Part shown: positions 36,188-46,046 of the stretch, one piece after another
Layout of the letters: each line of letters starts with the position of its first letter
Position numbering within the stretch: the first letter of the stretch is position 1
Assembly (NCBI GenBank): GCA_025362735.1
Contig: JANYFL010000042.1
Location: 26,665-90,664 of the forward strand
Source: Betaproteobacteria bacterium
GTDB taxonomy: Bacteria > Pseudomonadota > Gammaproteobacteria > Burkholderiales > Burkholderiaceae_D
Direction: 5' to 3'
DNA length: 64,000 nt
Translations under genes and position numbers: made by a program
The notes under the pieces: generated by a model
The model's database searches: none
What the model was told of the DNA's origin: nothing
The model's input: only the letters and a program-made list of their open reading frames with translations

Positions 36188-36487
36188 ATGAGCGAAAGTG
36201 AATTCCTGGAGCAGGTTGAAGCGGTATTGAGCCGAATTGAAACGCTTGCGGATACCCTCGCCGAGTTACTCGATCAGGATATCGAAGCTTCACGTTCTGG
36301 CAATGTGCTCACGTTGGAGTTAGCGGATCGCAGCAAGATCATCATCAACAGTCAGGCAGCTATGCAAGAAATCTGGATGGCTGCCCGCAGCGGCGGCTTT
36401 CACTATCGATTAAAAGGTTCCGAATGGCGCGACACGCGGGATGATTCGGAATTGTTTGCGAAGTTGAAACAAATCATCCACAGCTAG
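36188..36487 (+). CDS. cyaY: frataxin-like iron donor/regulator CyaY
   Basis: A frataxin homologue of 99 residues that binds iron and modulates Fe-S cluster assembly with IscS. An acidic first helix (MSESEFLEQVEAVLSRIE) is followed by the strand segments GNVLTLEL, KIIINSQ and EIWMAARSGGFHYR, and by WRDTRDDSELFAKL. It is divergent from lptM-lysA and ends 2 bp from the mrcA stop codon. Confidence 0.94.
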   Translation: MSESEFLEQVEAVLSRIETLADTLAELLDQDIEASRSGNVLTLELADRSKIIINSQAAMQEIWMAARSGGFHYRLKGSEWRDTRDDSELFAKLKQIIHS

Positions 36488-36489
36488 CT

Positions 36490-38871
36490 TCAGGGAACAG
36501 CGGGAGTTGGCGGCGGTACCGTAGCAGGGCTGGTCAATCCAGCACCAAGGTCAATCGAATCTACAGACTGCCCCGGCTGGTGCTCAACATAGTAGTACTC
36601 ACCCTGAACATCCACTACACCATCCGGCAAGGCTCTGGGTTTTTCAGGCACATCTTTCAGGGCTGTGTTCATATAGGAAATCCAGATCGGCAGGGCCAAG
36701 CCGCCGCCAGTTTCCCGATCTCCAAGTGATTTAGGCTGATCAAATCCCATCCATGCAATACCAATAATGTTTTCATTACTGTAACCAGCAAACCATGCAT
36801 CCCGTGAATCATTGGTCGTTCCGGTTTTGCCTGCCAGATCACCACGCTTCAAAGAATTAGCGCGTGCCGCTGTACCATAGCGCACCACATCATGCAGCAA
36901 GCTATTCATGATAAAAGCATTGCGTACATCCAATACGCGATTGGATTCGTCACCAGCCGGTGCAGGATGAGCTTTGGCGAGTTCCTTGCCGGTACTATCG
37001 GTAATGCGATCAATGAAATAAGGATTGACCTTATAACCACGATTGGCAAAAACGGAATAAGCGCCGACCATTTGCCAAGGTGTGACCGAACCGGCACCCA
37101 AAGCCATCGTCAGATAGGCGGGGTGCTTATCTGCATCAAACCCGAAACGGGTAATGTAATCCTGAGCATACTTGGGACCGATTGCTTGAAGGATCCGGAT
37201 CGAAACCATGTTTTTGGATTTAGCAATGGCCTGACGCATCGTCATCGGCCCTTCGTATTTGCCATCATAGTTTTTAGGTTCCCAATCTTGCCCGCCAGTT
37301 ACCGCTGCATCCACGACAAAAGGTGCATCATTAATAATGGTGGAAGGGGTAAATGCCTTTTCCAGTGCAGCAGAATAAATAAAGGGTTTGAAGCTTGAAC
37401 CCGGCTGACGCCATGCCTGGGTCACATGATTAAATTTGTTGCGATTGAAATCAAAGCCGCCAACGAGAGCGCGCACGGAGCCATCATTCACGTTAGCTGA
37501 AACAAAGGTCGACTCAACGGTTGGTAATTGAATAACCTCCCAGTTTTTCTTTACATCCTGCATCACTCGGATCACAGCACCCGGACGGATGCGTTTATTT
37601 TGCGGACCTTTATCCGTTAGTGCGTAGGCCGCAAACTTAAGGCCATCGCCGGTAATCGTCATGATTTCACCTTGACGAGCGACCCGGATCTGCTTGGGAT
37701 TGGCATCAATCACCACAGCCGCCAATAAATTGTCGTTGTCGGGATATTCAAGCAGGGCATCTTCGACTGCCTGATCCAGCACTTTCTTGCCCGCCTGCTT
37801 GTCCTCGCCCTTTAGTTTGGGCAGATCCACATAGGCTTCCGGACCATCGTAGCCATGGCGCTTTTCGTAATCCAGAATGCCGGTGCGTACGGCCTGATAA
37901 GCCGCATTTTGATCGGTCGAGACCAAGGTTGTGTAGACATTCAGGCCCAAGGTGTAGGTCTCTTCCTTGAATTGCGCATACGCCATTTGCCGCGCCATTT
38001 CAGCTACGTATTCCCCATGTACGGTAAATTCCGCCCCAGCTTCTTTGACAGGTAAGGCCGTTGTTTCAGCAGCCTTGTAATTATCGTCAGTCAAAAATCC
38101 AAGTTCATGCATGCGATTCAGCACATATTGCTGGCGTAACTTGGCACGCGGTGGGTTAACAACTGGGTTGTAGGCCGACGGTGCCTTGGGAATTCCCGCT
38201 AACATAGCCGCTTCCGATGGCGTGATCTCACTGAGGTTCTTGCCGAAGTAAACTCGGGCCGCAGAAGCAAAGCCATAAGCACGCTGGCCAAGATAAATCT
38301 GATTGATATAGACCTCGAGAATTTGATCCTTGGTTAGATTCTCTTCAATCTTGAAGGCGAGCAAGACTTCATAAAATTTTCGTGTGTAGGTTTGTTCACT
38401 GGACAGGAAAAAGGTCCGCGCGACTTGCTGGGTAATGGTGCTTGCCCCAACGCGATGCCCGCCACCAAAGGCACTTCCATTGACCAGATTGGTGAGCGCA
38501 GAGCGAATGATCCCCAAGACATCAATGCCACCATGCTGGTAGAAACGATCATCTTCAGCTGCCAGAATCGCCTGCCGCATCACGAGCGGCACATCGTTGA
38601 TGTGCACAAGATTGCGACGCTCTTCTCCAAATTCGCCGATCAATACATTGTCTGCGGTATAAACGCGCAAAGGAATCTTTGGGCGATAATCGGTCAAGGA
38701 ATCGATTGGCGGCAAATTTTTATAGGCCAAAACCGTCGCCAGGGACAATAAAATGAAGCCCGCCAAGCCGATTGCTATAAAGACAGCGAAAAAACCGCCG
38801 ATAATACGAAAAGCAGCCGAGCTGTTCGTTGGCATTTTTGAATTTTGGTTTGGTTCGCGATTAGAAGACAT
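36490..38871 (-). CDS. mrcA: penicillin-binding protein 1A
   Basis: A bifunctional peptidoglycan synthase of 793 residues. It has one N-terminal transmembrane helix (about residues 22-50). The GT51 glycosyltransferase domain contains AAEDDRFYQHGGID and GASTITQQVAR. The transpeptidase domain carries SxxK in GSSFKP, SxN in SKN and KTG in AGKTGTTND. The 3' end is 2 bp from cyaY and the 5' end faces pilM, the standard betaproteobacterial arrangement. The C-terminal tail is Pro-rich. Confidence 0.95.
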   Translation of the reverse strand: MSSNREPNQNSKMPTNSSAAFRIIGGFFAVFIAIGLAGFILLSLATVLAYKNLPPIDSLTDYRPKIPLRVYTADNVLIGEFGEERRNLVHINDVPLVMRQAILAAEDDRFYQHGGIDVLGIIRSALTNLVNGSAFGGGHRVGASTITQQVARTFFLSSEQTYTRKFYEVLLAFKIEENLTKDQILEVYINQIYLGQRAYGFASAARVYFGKNLSEITPSEAAMLAGIPKAPSAYNPVVNPPRAKLRQQYVLNRMHELGFLTDDNYKAAETTALPVKEAGAEFTVHGEYVAEMARQMAYAQFKEETYTLGLNVYTTLVSTDQNAAYQAVRTGILDYEKRHGYDGPEAYVDLPKLKGEDKQAGKKVLDQAVEDALLEYPDNDNLLAAVVIDANPKQIRVARQGEIMTITGDGLKFAAYALTDKGPQNKRIRPGAVIRVMQDVKKNWEVIQLPTVESTFVSANVNDGSVRALVGGFDFNRNKFNHVTQAWRQPGSSFKPFIYSAALEKAFTPSTIINDAPFVVDAAVTGGQDWEPKNYDGKYEGPMTMRQAIAKSKNMVSIRILQAIGPKYAQDYITRFGFDADKHPAYLTMALGAGSVTPWQMVGAYSVFANRGYKVNPYFIDRITDSTGKELAKAHPAPAGDESNRVLDVRNAFIMNSLLHDVVRYGTAARANSLKRGDLAGKTGTTNDSRDAWFAGYSNENIIGIAWMGFDQPKSLGDRETGGGLALPIWISYMNTALKDVPEKPRALPDGVVDVQGEYYYVEHQPGQSVDSIDLGAGLTSPATVPPPTPAVP

Positions 38872-39215
38872 GCGGCTCAGGGAAGCTTAGGGTGATCGGA
38901 TTATAGCGGCGTCTGGTGGCATGAACGACGATCACACCTCTGCAGAATTTACGGTTCAATTTGAAGAACAGGCACCCAATTCGTACGGTTATCGCCTTCA
39001 TGGAACCGAAATTGGGGCGATATGATGATGTTGTTGTTTTTTTGTTATCAACAGGGATGAATGGGAATGAAAATCGCTTTACATTCTTCGCACATTATTG
39101 CAGCATCTCAAGCAAAATAGACATATCCGTCGTAAACCACGGAAATTAATAGATTTTCTTACCTTGATTTAGTTCAAATTCGCCAACAAGAATCCTTCAA
39201 ATCAGAGATAAAACT
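38872..39215. other. 344-bp mrcA-pilM divergent promoter region
   Basis: No gene was found. It is AT-rich toward pilM (for example a TTGTTTTTTTGTT run near 39037) and should contain promoters for both mrcA and the pil operon. The only clear motif is an FNR-like palindrome at 39164-39177. Confidence 0.6.
39164..39177. promoter_or_regulatory. candidate FNR/ANR-type site upstream of pilM
   Basis: TTGAT-TTAG-TTCAA matches 9 of 10 fixed positions of the FNR consensus TTGAT-N4-ATCAA. Its centre lies about 45 bp before the pilM start codon. Confidence 0.35.
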
Positions 39216-40298
39216 GTGGCATTCGATTTCAAATCCCTCTTCTCGTCACAGAATGCTCCCTTGGCAGGCCTGGATCTGAGTTCATCCAGCGTCAAGATGG
39301 TGGAATTCTCCGGCAGTTTAGAAAGTGGTCTGCGACTGGAACGATACGCCATTGAGATGCTGCCCAAAGGCGCTATTACAGACGGCAACATCGAAGATAT
39401 CGTCGCAGTCTCCGAAGCGGTCAAACGCGCTTGGAAAAAAAGCGGCAGCAAACTCAAAAACGTGGCGATGGCCTTGCCTACTGCGGCGGTCATCACAAAA
39501 AAAATCATTCTCCCAGCGGGACTTTCAGAGGAGGAACTCGAAGTTCAGGTTGAGAGTGAAGCCAATCAGTACATTCCTTTTGCATTGGATGAAGTGAGTC
39601 TGGACTTCAGTGTCATCGGACCCGCCCCCAATTCTGCAGAGGAAATTGAAGTTCTTCTGGCTGCTTCCCGCAAGGAAAAAGTAGAGGATCGTGTAGCCGT
39701 AGCCCAAGCGGTTGGTTTGAAGCCGGTGATCCTGGATATTGAGTCCTACGCTTTGCGCAGTAGTGCCGAACGCATTATTCGCATGATGCCGGATGAAGGC
39801 GAGGGCCAAATCATCGCACTGTTTTCAATCGGGGCTCACACAACCACAATTTCAGTCACGCTGAACGGGCAAGTGATTTACGAACGCGAACAGGCTTTCG
39901 GCGGCAATCTCCTCACCCAGGAAATCATGCGCGCCTATGGCATGAGTGCTGACGAGGCGGAAGCCAAGAAACGTGGCGGCGAATTGCCCGGGACTTACGA
40001 ACGCGACTTGCTTCAGCCGTTTACGGACAATATCGCCCTCGAAGTCACTCGTGTCCTGCAATTCTTTTTCACCTCAACCCCCTATAGCCGCGTTGACAAA
40101 ATTTACCTGGCCGGCGGATGTGCCAGTATTCCTGGACTGATTGAGGTAGTTGGTACGCGCACACAAGCAGCAACCTCATTGCTGAATCCGTTCAAAGGGC
40201 TGCAGATCAACCCCTCCATTCGTGAAAAGCAGCTGCGCTCCGATTCACCTTCACTGGTCGTCGCGGCAGGATTGGCGATGCGGAGGATGGGCGAATGA
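39216..40298 (+). CDS. pilM: type IV pilus assembly ATPase-like protein PilM
   Basis: An actin-like cytoplasmic protein of 360 residues that recruits PilN/PilO to the inner membrane. The N-terminal phosphate loop region has LAGLDLSSSSVKMVE, and ATP-site motifs follow in FSIGAHTTTISV and IYLAGGCASIPGL. The start is a GTG at 39216 with a weak ribosome-binding site (GAGA). First gene of pilMNOPQ; its stop overlaps the pilN start by four bases. Confidence 0.95.
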   Translation: MAFDFKSLFSSQNAPLAGLDLSSSSVKMVEFSGSLESGLRLERYAIEMLPKGAITDGNIEDIVAVSEAVKRAWKKSGSKLKNVAMALPTAAVITKKIILPAGLSEEELEVQVESEANQYIPFALDEVSLDFSVIGPAPNSAEEIEVLLAASRKEKVEDRVAVAQAVGLKPVILDIESYALRSSAERIIRMMPDEGEGQIIALFSIGAHTTTISVTLNGQVIYEREQAFGGNLLTQEIMRAYGMSADEAEAKKRGGELPGTYERDLLQPFTDNIALEVTRVLQFFFTSTPYSRVDKIYLAGGCASIPGLIEVVGTRTQAATSLLNPFKGLQINPSIREKQLRSDSPSLVVAAGLAMRRMGE

Positions 40299-40915
40299 CT
40301 CTAATCAACCTTCTTCCCCATCGCGAACAAAAGCGCATCCAGCGGCGTAAAGATTTTTACACGACAGCTGGACTATCTTTTGTTGCAGCAGTACTAATTG
40401 TTTTTGCCGTTGGCGTTGTTATTGATGGATATATTTCCAATCAAACCGAACGCAATAATTTCATCAAGGCCGAAAACCTGAAGCTGGATGAGCAAATCAA
40501 GGAAATCGCCAGTTTGAAACAGGAAATCGATACGCTGAAGGCTCGTCAACTTGCCGTTGAAGATCTTCAGGGAGATCGAAATCTACCTGTACATTTGCTG
40601 GATGAACTCGTCAAACAGACGCCAGAAGGTATCTATTATCAAAGCATCCGACAAGACAATATGCGGGTTACGCTGGTCGGATTGGCGCAATCCAACGAAC
40701 GGGTTTCAGAACTGCTGCGTAACCTTGGTAACCAGTCTGCATGGCTGGGCAGTCCAGATCTGGTCGAAATTAAAATCGCGGCCAGTGGGAAAGACGGGCG
40801 GCGCCTAAGCCAGTTCACGCTGAACGTTTCGATCAAACGTCCCGAAAATAAAGATGCAGTCCCGGCTGCTTCGACCAAGACTCCTTCGCCAGTTGCAGCT
40901 GGTCCTGGCAAATAA
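40295..40915 (+). CDS. pilN: type IV pilus inner-membrane protein PilN
   Basis: A bitopic membrane protein of 206 residues. The short cytoplasmic N-terminus MTLINLLPHREQKR carries the conserved INLLP motif that binds PilM. One transmembrane helix (about residues 24-44) is followed by a periplasmic coiled coil (IKEIASLKQEIDTLKARQ) and a ferredoxin-like domain. It dimerises with PilO. It overlaps pilM by ATGA and lies 11 bp before pilO. Confidence 0.94.
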   Translation: MTLINLLPHREQKRIQRRKDFYTTAGLSFVAAVLIVFAVGVVIDGYISNQTERNNFIKAENLKLDEQIKEIASLKQEIDTLKARQLAVEDLQGDRNLPVHLLDELVKQTPEGIYYQSIRQDNMRVTLVGLAQSNERVSELLRNLGNQSAWLGSPDLVEIKIAASGKDGRRLSQFTLNVSIKRPENKDAVPAASTKTPSPVAAGPGK

Positions 40916-40926
40916 TCGGGTGACTC

Positions 40927-41571
40927 ATGGCCAACCTCGATCTCAATAAATATCTTGATCAATTCAAAAATCTGGGCCAGCGGGATGTGGGCACTTGGCC
41001 TATCGTTCCCAGAGTAGCCTCCATTCTCGCAATCGTCGTCATCGTTCTTGGCCTGGGCTGGTATTTATACTGGAACACCCAACTGGAAACGCTCTCAGCG
41101 GGTCAGCAAGAAGAAGTCAAGCTGAAAGAGGACTATCAAAACAAGCTGCGCCAAGCGATCAACCTTGAACCGCTGCGTAAACAGCGCGAACTGGTTTCAC
41201 AATATGTATTCCGGCTGGAAAAGCAATTGCCGAGCAAAGCTGAAATGGATGCCTTGCTTTCTGATATCAATCAAGCCGGGGTTGGACGCGGTCTACAGTT
41301 CGAGCTATTCCGCCCAGGCCAAGTGACTGTTAAAGATTACTATGCTGAACTGCCAATCAGTCTAAGATTAACCGGTAATTACCATGATCTCGGTGCCTTC
41401 ACCAGCGATATAGCCAGTCTGCCGCGGATTGTGACCTTAAACAATTTGGTCATCACCGCTCCGGCAAATGGTTCTTCTACCCTCGCATTGGACGCAACCG
41501 CCAAGACCTTCCGTTATCTCGATGCAGAAGAAGTTGCAGCGATGAAAAAGCAAACCGGGGGTAAGAAATGA
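40927..41571 (+). CDS. pilO: type IV pilus inner-membrane protein PilO
   Basis: A bitopic protein of 214 residues with a transmembrane helix at about 35-52 after a short cytoplasmic part. A periplasmic coiled coil and ferredoxin-like fold follow, with LPSKAEMDALLSDINQAG and a YYAELPISLRLTGNYHDLGA segment typical of PilO. With PilN and PilP it links the inner-membrane platform to the PilQ secretin. Its stop overlaps pilP by four bases. Confidence 0.94.
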   Translation: MANLDLNKYLDQFKNLGQRDVGTWPIVPRVASILAIVVIVLGLGWYLYWNTQLETLSAGQQEEVKLKEDYQNKLRQAINLEPLRKQRELVSQYVFRLEKQLPSKAEMDALLSDINQAGVGRGLQFELFRPGQVTVKDYYAELPISLRLTGNYHDLGAFTSDIASLPRIVTLNNLVITAPANGSSTLALDATAKTFRYLDAEEVAAMKKQTGGKK

Positions 41572-42089
41572 AGCATTTACTCCCTTTGATACTATTGGTT
41601 AGCCTGTATGGTTGCAGCAACTCGAATGATGAATTGCGCACTTGGATGACCGATATTCGCAAGGATATGCGTCCGATTACGCCGAAAGTGGACGAACCAA
41701 AAACTTTCGAGCCTTTTGTCTATGCTAATCAGGCCGAGATTGATCCCTTCGATCCGATCAAGATCACGAATGCCCTACGCAAACTCAGCAGCAAGTCATC
41801 AAGTGGCCTTGCTCCTGACTTGAATCGCCGCAAGGAACCATTGGAAGACTATCCTCTGGATACCATTGCCATGGTCGGCATTCTCGAGAAACCGAACTTG
41901 CGTTATGCCTTATTGCGCGTCAACAACGTGATCTATCAGGCAAAAATCGGTAATTACGTTGGACAGAATTTTGGCATCGTAACCAAAATCGCCGAGGGGG
42001 AAGTGACCCTGAAAGAAGTCGTTCAGGATGCTTCAGGCGAATGGGTAGAACGTATTAGCACACTGCAACTGCAGGAGAGTACAAAATGA
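41568..42089 (+). CDS. pilP: type IV pilus lipoprotein PilP
   Basis: A 173-residue lipoprotein with lipobox LYGC (Cys16). It has an extended linker (FEPFVYANQAEIDPFDP) and a C-terminal beta-sandwich (HR-domain-like: LEDYPLDTIAMVGILEKP and KIGNYVGQNFGIVTKI) that contacts PilQ. It is coupled to pilO and pilQ by four-base overlaps at both ends. Confidence 0.94.
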   Translation: MKHLLPLILLVSLYGCSNSNDELRTWMTDIRKDMRPITPKVDEPKTFEPFVYANQAEIDPFDPIKITNALRKLSSKSSSGLAPDLNRRKEPLEDYPLDTIAMVGILEKPNLRYALLRVNNVIYQAKIGNYVGQNFGIVTKIAEGEVTLKEVVQDASGEWVERISTLQLQESTK

Positions 42090-44224
42090 TTCGGTATCGA
42101 ACGATCTTGACGAATTTCAGCCGTGGTCACGGCAAGTGGCTGGGAGCCTTGCTTCTGATTGGGTTTTTCCAGGCCGCAATTGCCCAGGATAATTCCATCG
42201 AAAGCATCACCGCCACACAACAAGGTGCGAACCTGATTGTACGTATCGGACTTAAGGCCGCCCCGACCAATCCGCCCGTCGGCTTCACAATTGCCAACCC
42301 TGCCCGCATCGCTCTGGATTTTCTCAAGACCAGCAACAACTCGGGGCAGAACAGCTACGATACCAATCAGGGGGACCTTCGTTCCATTAATGTAGTTCAG
42401 GCAGGCGACCGTACGCGCATGGTTCTCAACCTGAAACGCATGGTGAACTACAACACCGTGATCGATGGCTCAAGCATTCTGATTACCCTCGCGCCTCAGG
42501 CGACAGATGGCATGGCCAATACAACGGCTGCCACAACTCATTTCGCTGCGCCGGCTCCAGTTGCTACGGGAACACATAGCCTCAAAGACATCGATTTCCG
42601 CCGTGGTCCCGATGGTGAGGGACGCATCATCATCGATCTTTCGGACAATCAGACTGGTATCGATATCCGCACCCAAGGCCAGAACATCATTGTCGACTTT
42701 CTGAAAGCTTCACTGCCCGATAATCTGCGCCGCCGTTTGAATGTGACCGACTTTGCCACGCCAGTTCAGAACATCAACACCTTTGCCCAAGGCGAAAACA
42801 TTCGCATGGTCATTGAACCCAAAGGCCTGTGGGAACATAACGCTTATCAGACGGACAATCGTTTGGTCGTTGAAGTCAAAGCTGTCAAGGAAGACCCGAC
42901 CAAACTGTTCTCCAGCCAGAAAGTGGGTTACAAAGGTGAGCGACTGTCACTGAATTTTCAGAACGTCGAAGTACGTTCGCTGCTGCAGGTCATTGCGGAC
43001 TTCACCAATCTGAATATCATTACCAGCGACTCGGTTGGCGGTAATCTGACCTTGCGATTGAAAGATGTTCCTTGGGACCAAGCCTTAGACATCATTATGC
43101 AAAGCAAGGGCTTGGACATGCGCAAGAATGGCAACGTCATTCTGATCGCCCCCAAAGATGAACTAGCTACCAAGGAAAAACTCGATCTCGAAGCTCAAGC
43201 AGCTATCGCTGATCTAGAACCCCTGCGCAGCGAATCTTTCCAGTTGAATTACACCAAGGCAGAAGCATTCAAAGATGTGCTTGAAGATGCCGGTACCAAG
43301 CGCATTTTGTCGAAACGTGGCCGTGCTGTGATTGATCCAAGAACTAATCAACTCTTCATCACCGATATTCCTGCAAAACTCGATGAATTACGCCAATTGA
43401 TTGCCAAGACCGATATCCCGTCACGTCAGGTTCTGATCGAAGCGCGCATCGTCGAAGCGGATGATCAGTTCAGCCGTAATTTAGGAGCTAAACTTGGCTT
43501 CTCTGATTTTAATATTCTTCGGGGAACCGGTACTCAGCAACGTTCACTGGTTACGGGCAATTATCTTGGAGTTGGTGAACAAACTGGTCAAGCCATCATT
43601 ACTGACCAGAGCTATATCCCGAATACCCAATTTTTCAGTTTACCTGCAGCTGGAATTAATGGTAGCAATGCAGCCAGCTTTGCCTTGAGTATTTTCAACG
43701 CGGGGGCGAATCGCTTTCTCAATCTTGAGTTGAGTGCTTTGGAGGCTGACGGCAAGGGTAAGATTGTCTCAAGTCCACGAATCGTGACAGCCGACCAGGT
43801 CAAGGCGCTGATTGAACAAGGTACTGAGTTGCCCTATCAGGTCGCGACAAGTAGTGGTGCAACCAGTATCCAGTTCCGCAAGGCCAATCTCAAGCTGGAA
43901 GTCACTCCTCAGATCACCCCTGAAGGCAATATCATTCTCGATGTGGATGTAAACAAGGATAGTGTTGGTACAGAAACCAGGGCTGGTTTTGCAATTGATA
44001 CAAAACATGTTCAAACCAAAGTACTCGTAGAGAATGGTGGTACAGTTGTTTTGGGTGGTATTTATATCTCTACTGAACGGACCTCTGTAACAAAAGTTCC
44101 ACTGCTTGGTGACATTCCTGTTATGGGAAACCTTTTCAAATCTACTGCTAAGACCAATAATAAAACTGAATTGTTGATTTTCATCACACCCAAAGTCATC
44201 AGTGATCGCGTGAATGTGAGATAA
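42086..44224 (+). CDS. pilQ: type IV pilus secretin PilQ
   Basis: Outer-membrane secretin channel for the pilus fibre. The 712 residues have a signal peptide (cut near AIAQ, residue 34), two AMIN domains (about 40-130 and 165-265) predicted to bind peptidoglycan, an STN/N0 and N1 region (LSLNFQNVEVRSLLQVIADF) and a C-terminal secretin domain with VEARIVEADDQF, GTELPYQ and VPLLGDIPVMGNLF. It ends the pil operon and is followed by a strong terminator. Confidence 0.95.
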   Translation: MIRYRTILTNFSRGHGKWLGALLLIGFFQAAIAQDNSIESITATQQGANLIVRIGLKAAPTNPPVGFTIANPARIALDFLKTSNNSGQNSYDTNQGDLRSINVVQAGDRTRMVLNLKRMVNYNTVIDGSSILITLAPQATDGMANTTAATTHFAAPAPVATGTHSLKDIDFRRGPDGEGRIIIDLSDNQTGIDIRTQGQNIIVDFLKASLPDNLRRRLNVTDFATPVQNINTFAQGENIRMVIEPKGLWEHNAYQTDNRLVVEVKAVKEDPTKLFSSQKVGYKGERLSLNFQNVEVRSLLQVIADFTNLNIITSDSVGGNLTLRLKDVPWDQALDIIMQSKGLDMRKNGNVILIAPKDELATKEKLDLEAQAAIADLEPLRSESFQLNYTKAEAFKDVLEDAGTKRILSKRGRAVIDPRTNQLFITDIPAKLDELRQLIAKTDIPSRQVLIEARIVEADDQFSRNLGAKLGFSDFNILRGTGTQQRSLVTGNYLGVGEQTGQAIITDQSYIPNTQFFSLPAAGINGSNAASFALSIFNAGANRFLNLELSALEADGKGKIVSSPRIVTADQVKALIEQGTELPYQVATSSGATSIQFRKANLKLEVTPQITPEGNIILDVDVNKDSVGTETRAGFAIDTKHVQTKVLVENGGTVVLGGIYISTERTSVTKVPLLGDIPVMGNLFKSTAKTNNKTELLIFITPKVISDRVNVR

Positions 44225-44244
44225 CTGAGTACAACTCAAAGTCT

Positions 44245-44272
44245 AATGCCGCCTTCGGGCGGCATTATTTTT
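44245..44272 (+). terminator. rho-independent terminator of the pil operon
   Basis: AATGCCGCC-TTCG-GGCGGCATT, a perfect 9-bp stem with a UUCG tetraloop followed by ATTTTT, 20 bp after the pilQ stop. It isolates aroK transcription from the pil operon. Confidence 0.93.
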
Positions 44273-44338
44273 GGTGAGTCCTCGCGGCCTTGATGGAAGC
44301 TATTTCCCTGCTTTACTTAGCCATACTAGAATTGCGTC

Positions 44339-44932
44339 ATGAAATTCGATAATCGCAATATTTTTCTGGTGGGAATGATGGGAGCGGGCAAAAGCACAGT
44401 CGGCAAGGTGCTAGCCAGCCGCTTGGGGAAAACCTTCATTGATGCTGACCATGAAATTGAAGCCCGAACAGGGGTAAAGATCCCGGTCATTTTTGATCTC
44501 GAAGGCGAAACCGGTTTCCGTAAACGCGAAGCGGAAGTCATTGACGATCTAACTCAACTCTCCGATATTGTTCTGGCCACAGGTGGCGGGGCCGTTATGG
44601 ATATAGGGAGCCGCAATTGCTTGAGGACGCGCGGCTTTACAATCTATATTTCGAGTAGTGTGAATGAACTGTGGCAGCGAACCCGCCATGATCGCAACCG
44701 GCCCATGCTGCAAACTCGTGATCCCTTGAGAAAATTACAGGAGTTGCTGCAGTTGCGCGAACCACTGTATCGTGAAGTCGCCGATCTGGTGATCGAAACA
44801 GGCCGCCCGAGTGTCAGCAAACTGATTGGTCAAATTCTGCAGGAACTCGAAGTTCGGCCCGAATGCAAAGGCTTGTTATCAACAATGCCGAACGAAACAG
44901 CGAAAGAACAGGTGAGAACGGAACATGGTTGA
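44339..44932 (+). CDS. aroK: shikimate kinase
   Basis: Phosphorylates shikimate at the 3-hydroxyl in aromatic amino-acid synthesis. The 197 residues have Walker A GAGKST (15-20), substrate-binding DADHEIE, the FRKREAEV segment and the ATGGG loop. A C-terminal extension of about 25 residues goes beyond the usual 170-175 and reaches into aroB, whose start overlaps by eight bases. aroK-aroB downstream of pilQ is the standard order in this class. Confidence 0.95.
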   Translation: MKFDNRNIFLVGMMGAGKSTVGKVLASRLGKTFIDADHEIEARTGVKIPVIFDLEGETGFRKREAEVIDDLTQLSDIVLATGGGAVMDIGSRNCLRTRGFTIYISSSVNELWQRTRHDRNRPMLQTRDPLRKLQELLQLREPLYREVADLVIETGRPSVSKLIGQILQELEVRPECKGLLSTMPNETAKEQVRTEHG

Positions 44933-46037
44933 ACTGAAAGTCAGTCTCGGCGAAAGAAGCTACCCGATTCTGATCGGACCAAGCCTATTGGATGACACGA
45001 CCATCTGGAGTCAACAGTGCCCGGCGAGAACTGTGGTGATCATCAGTAATAGTGTTGTCTCACCCCTGTATGCCGCACGTCTCAAGACGGTATTCCAGAA
45101 ACTGGGCAAACGAGTTATCGAATTGACGCTGCCGGATGGTGAGGAAACCAAACGCTGGGAAATCCTGAACCAGGTCTATGACGCCTTGCTCGAATCGCGC
45201 TGCGACCGCAAGACCACACTGATTGCCTTGGGTGGGGGAGTCATCGGTGACCTGACCGGCTTTGCCGCAGCAACTTATCAGCGCGGTGTGCCCTTCATTC
45301 AGGTCCCGACGACTTTGCTATCTCAGGTTGATTCCTCCGTTGGCGGAAAAACTGGCATCAATCACCCTCTCGGGAAAAACATGATCGGCGCTTTCTATCA
45401 GCCGCGTGCGGTTCTGATGGATATCGATACGCTCAAGACTTTACCCGAGCGCGAACTGTCAGCAGGTCTAGCCGAGGTCATCAAGTATGGGGCTATCGCG
45501 GATGCAGAATTTTTCTCATGGCTCGAAGCAAATATGGCTCAACTACGTGAGTGCAATCCTGAAGTCTTGACGACGGCAATCAGCCGTTCCTGCGCCATCA
45601 AGGCGGATGTTGTTGGACAGGATGAGCGGGAGTCTGGCATTCGCGCGATTTTGAATTTTGGTCATACCTTTGGTCACGCGATTGAGTCTGGTCTGGGCTA
45701 CGGCGTATGGCTGCATGGTGAAGCCATCGGCGCCGGCATGGTAATGGCGGCGGTGCTCTCAGCCAAGCTGGGCCTGATTGATAACGCGCTGGTTGAACGC
45801 CTAAGACGTCTCGTCGCAGCGGCCGGATTGCCCATTGCAGCACCGAACTTCCCTGCCCAGCGTTGGCTGGATCTAATGGCCATCGACAAGAAAACATCGG
45901 ATGGCGAGGTTCGCTACATCCTGATGGATGGTTTGGGCCGTGCCAAGATTACGCCTGTTCCAGAAGCGCAGCTGCGAGCTACTCTGGCGGAAACAGCCAC
46001 GCTTGATTTGGCCTTTGTATCGCTGCAAGCAGCCTGA
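44925..46037 (+). CDS. aroB: 3-dehydroquinate synthase
   Basis: An NAD- and metal-dependent enzyme converting DAHP to 3-dehydroquinate. The 370 residues show the nucleotide-binding [19 protein letters not shown], the [21 protein letters not shown] loop, and metal-binding His in [11 protein letters not shown] and [10 protein letters not shown]. Translation is probably coupled to aroK (8-nt overlap). dgt begins 9 bp downstream. Confidence 0.96.
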   Translation: MVELKVSLGERSYPILIGPSLLDDTTIWSQQCPARTVVIISNSVVSPLYAARLKTVFQKLGKRVIELTLPDGEETKRWEILNQVYDALLESRCDRKTTLIALGGGVIGDLTGFAAATYQRGVPFIQVPTTLLSQVDSSVGGKTGINHPLGKNMIGAFYQPRAVLMDIDTLKTLPERELSAGLAEVIKYGAIADAEFFSWLEANMAQLRECNPEVLTTAISRSCAIKADVVGQDERESGIRAILNFGHTFGHAIESGLGYGVWLHGEAIGAGMVMAAVLSAKLGLIDNALVERLRRLVAAAGLPIAAPNFPAQRWLDLMAIDKKTSDGEVRYILMDGLGRAKITPVPEAQLRATLAETATLDLAFVSLQAA

Positions 46038-46046
46038 GTCGATTCA

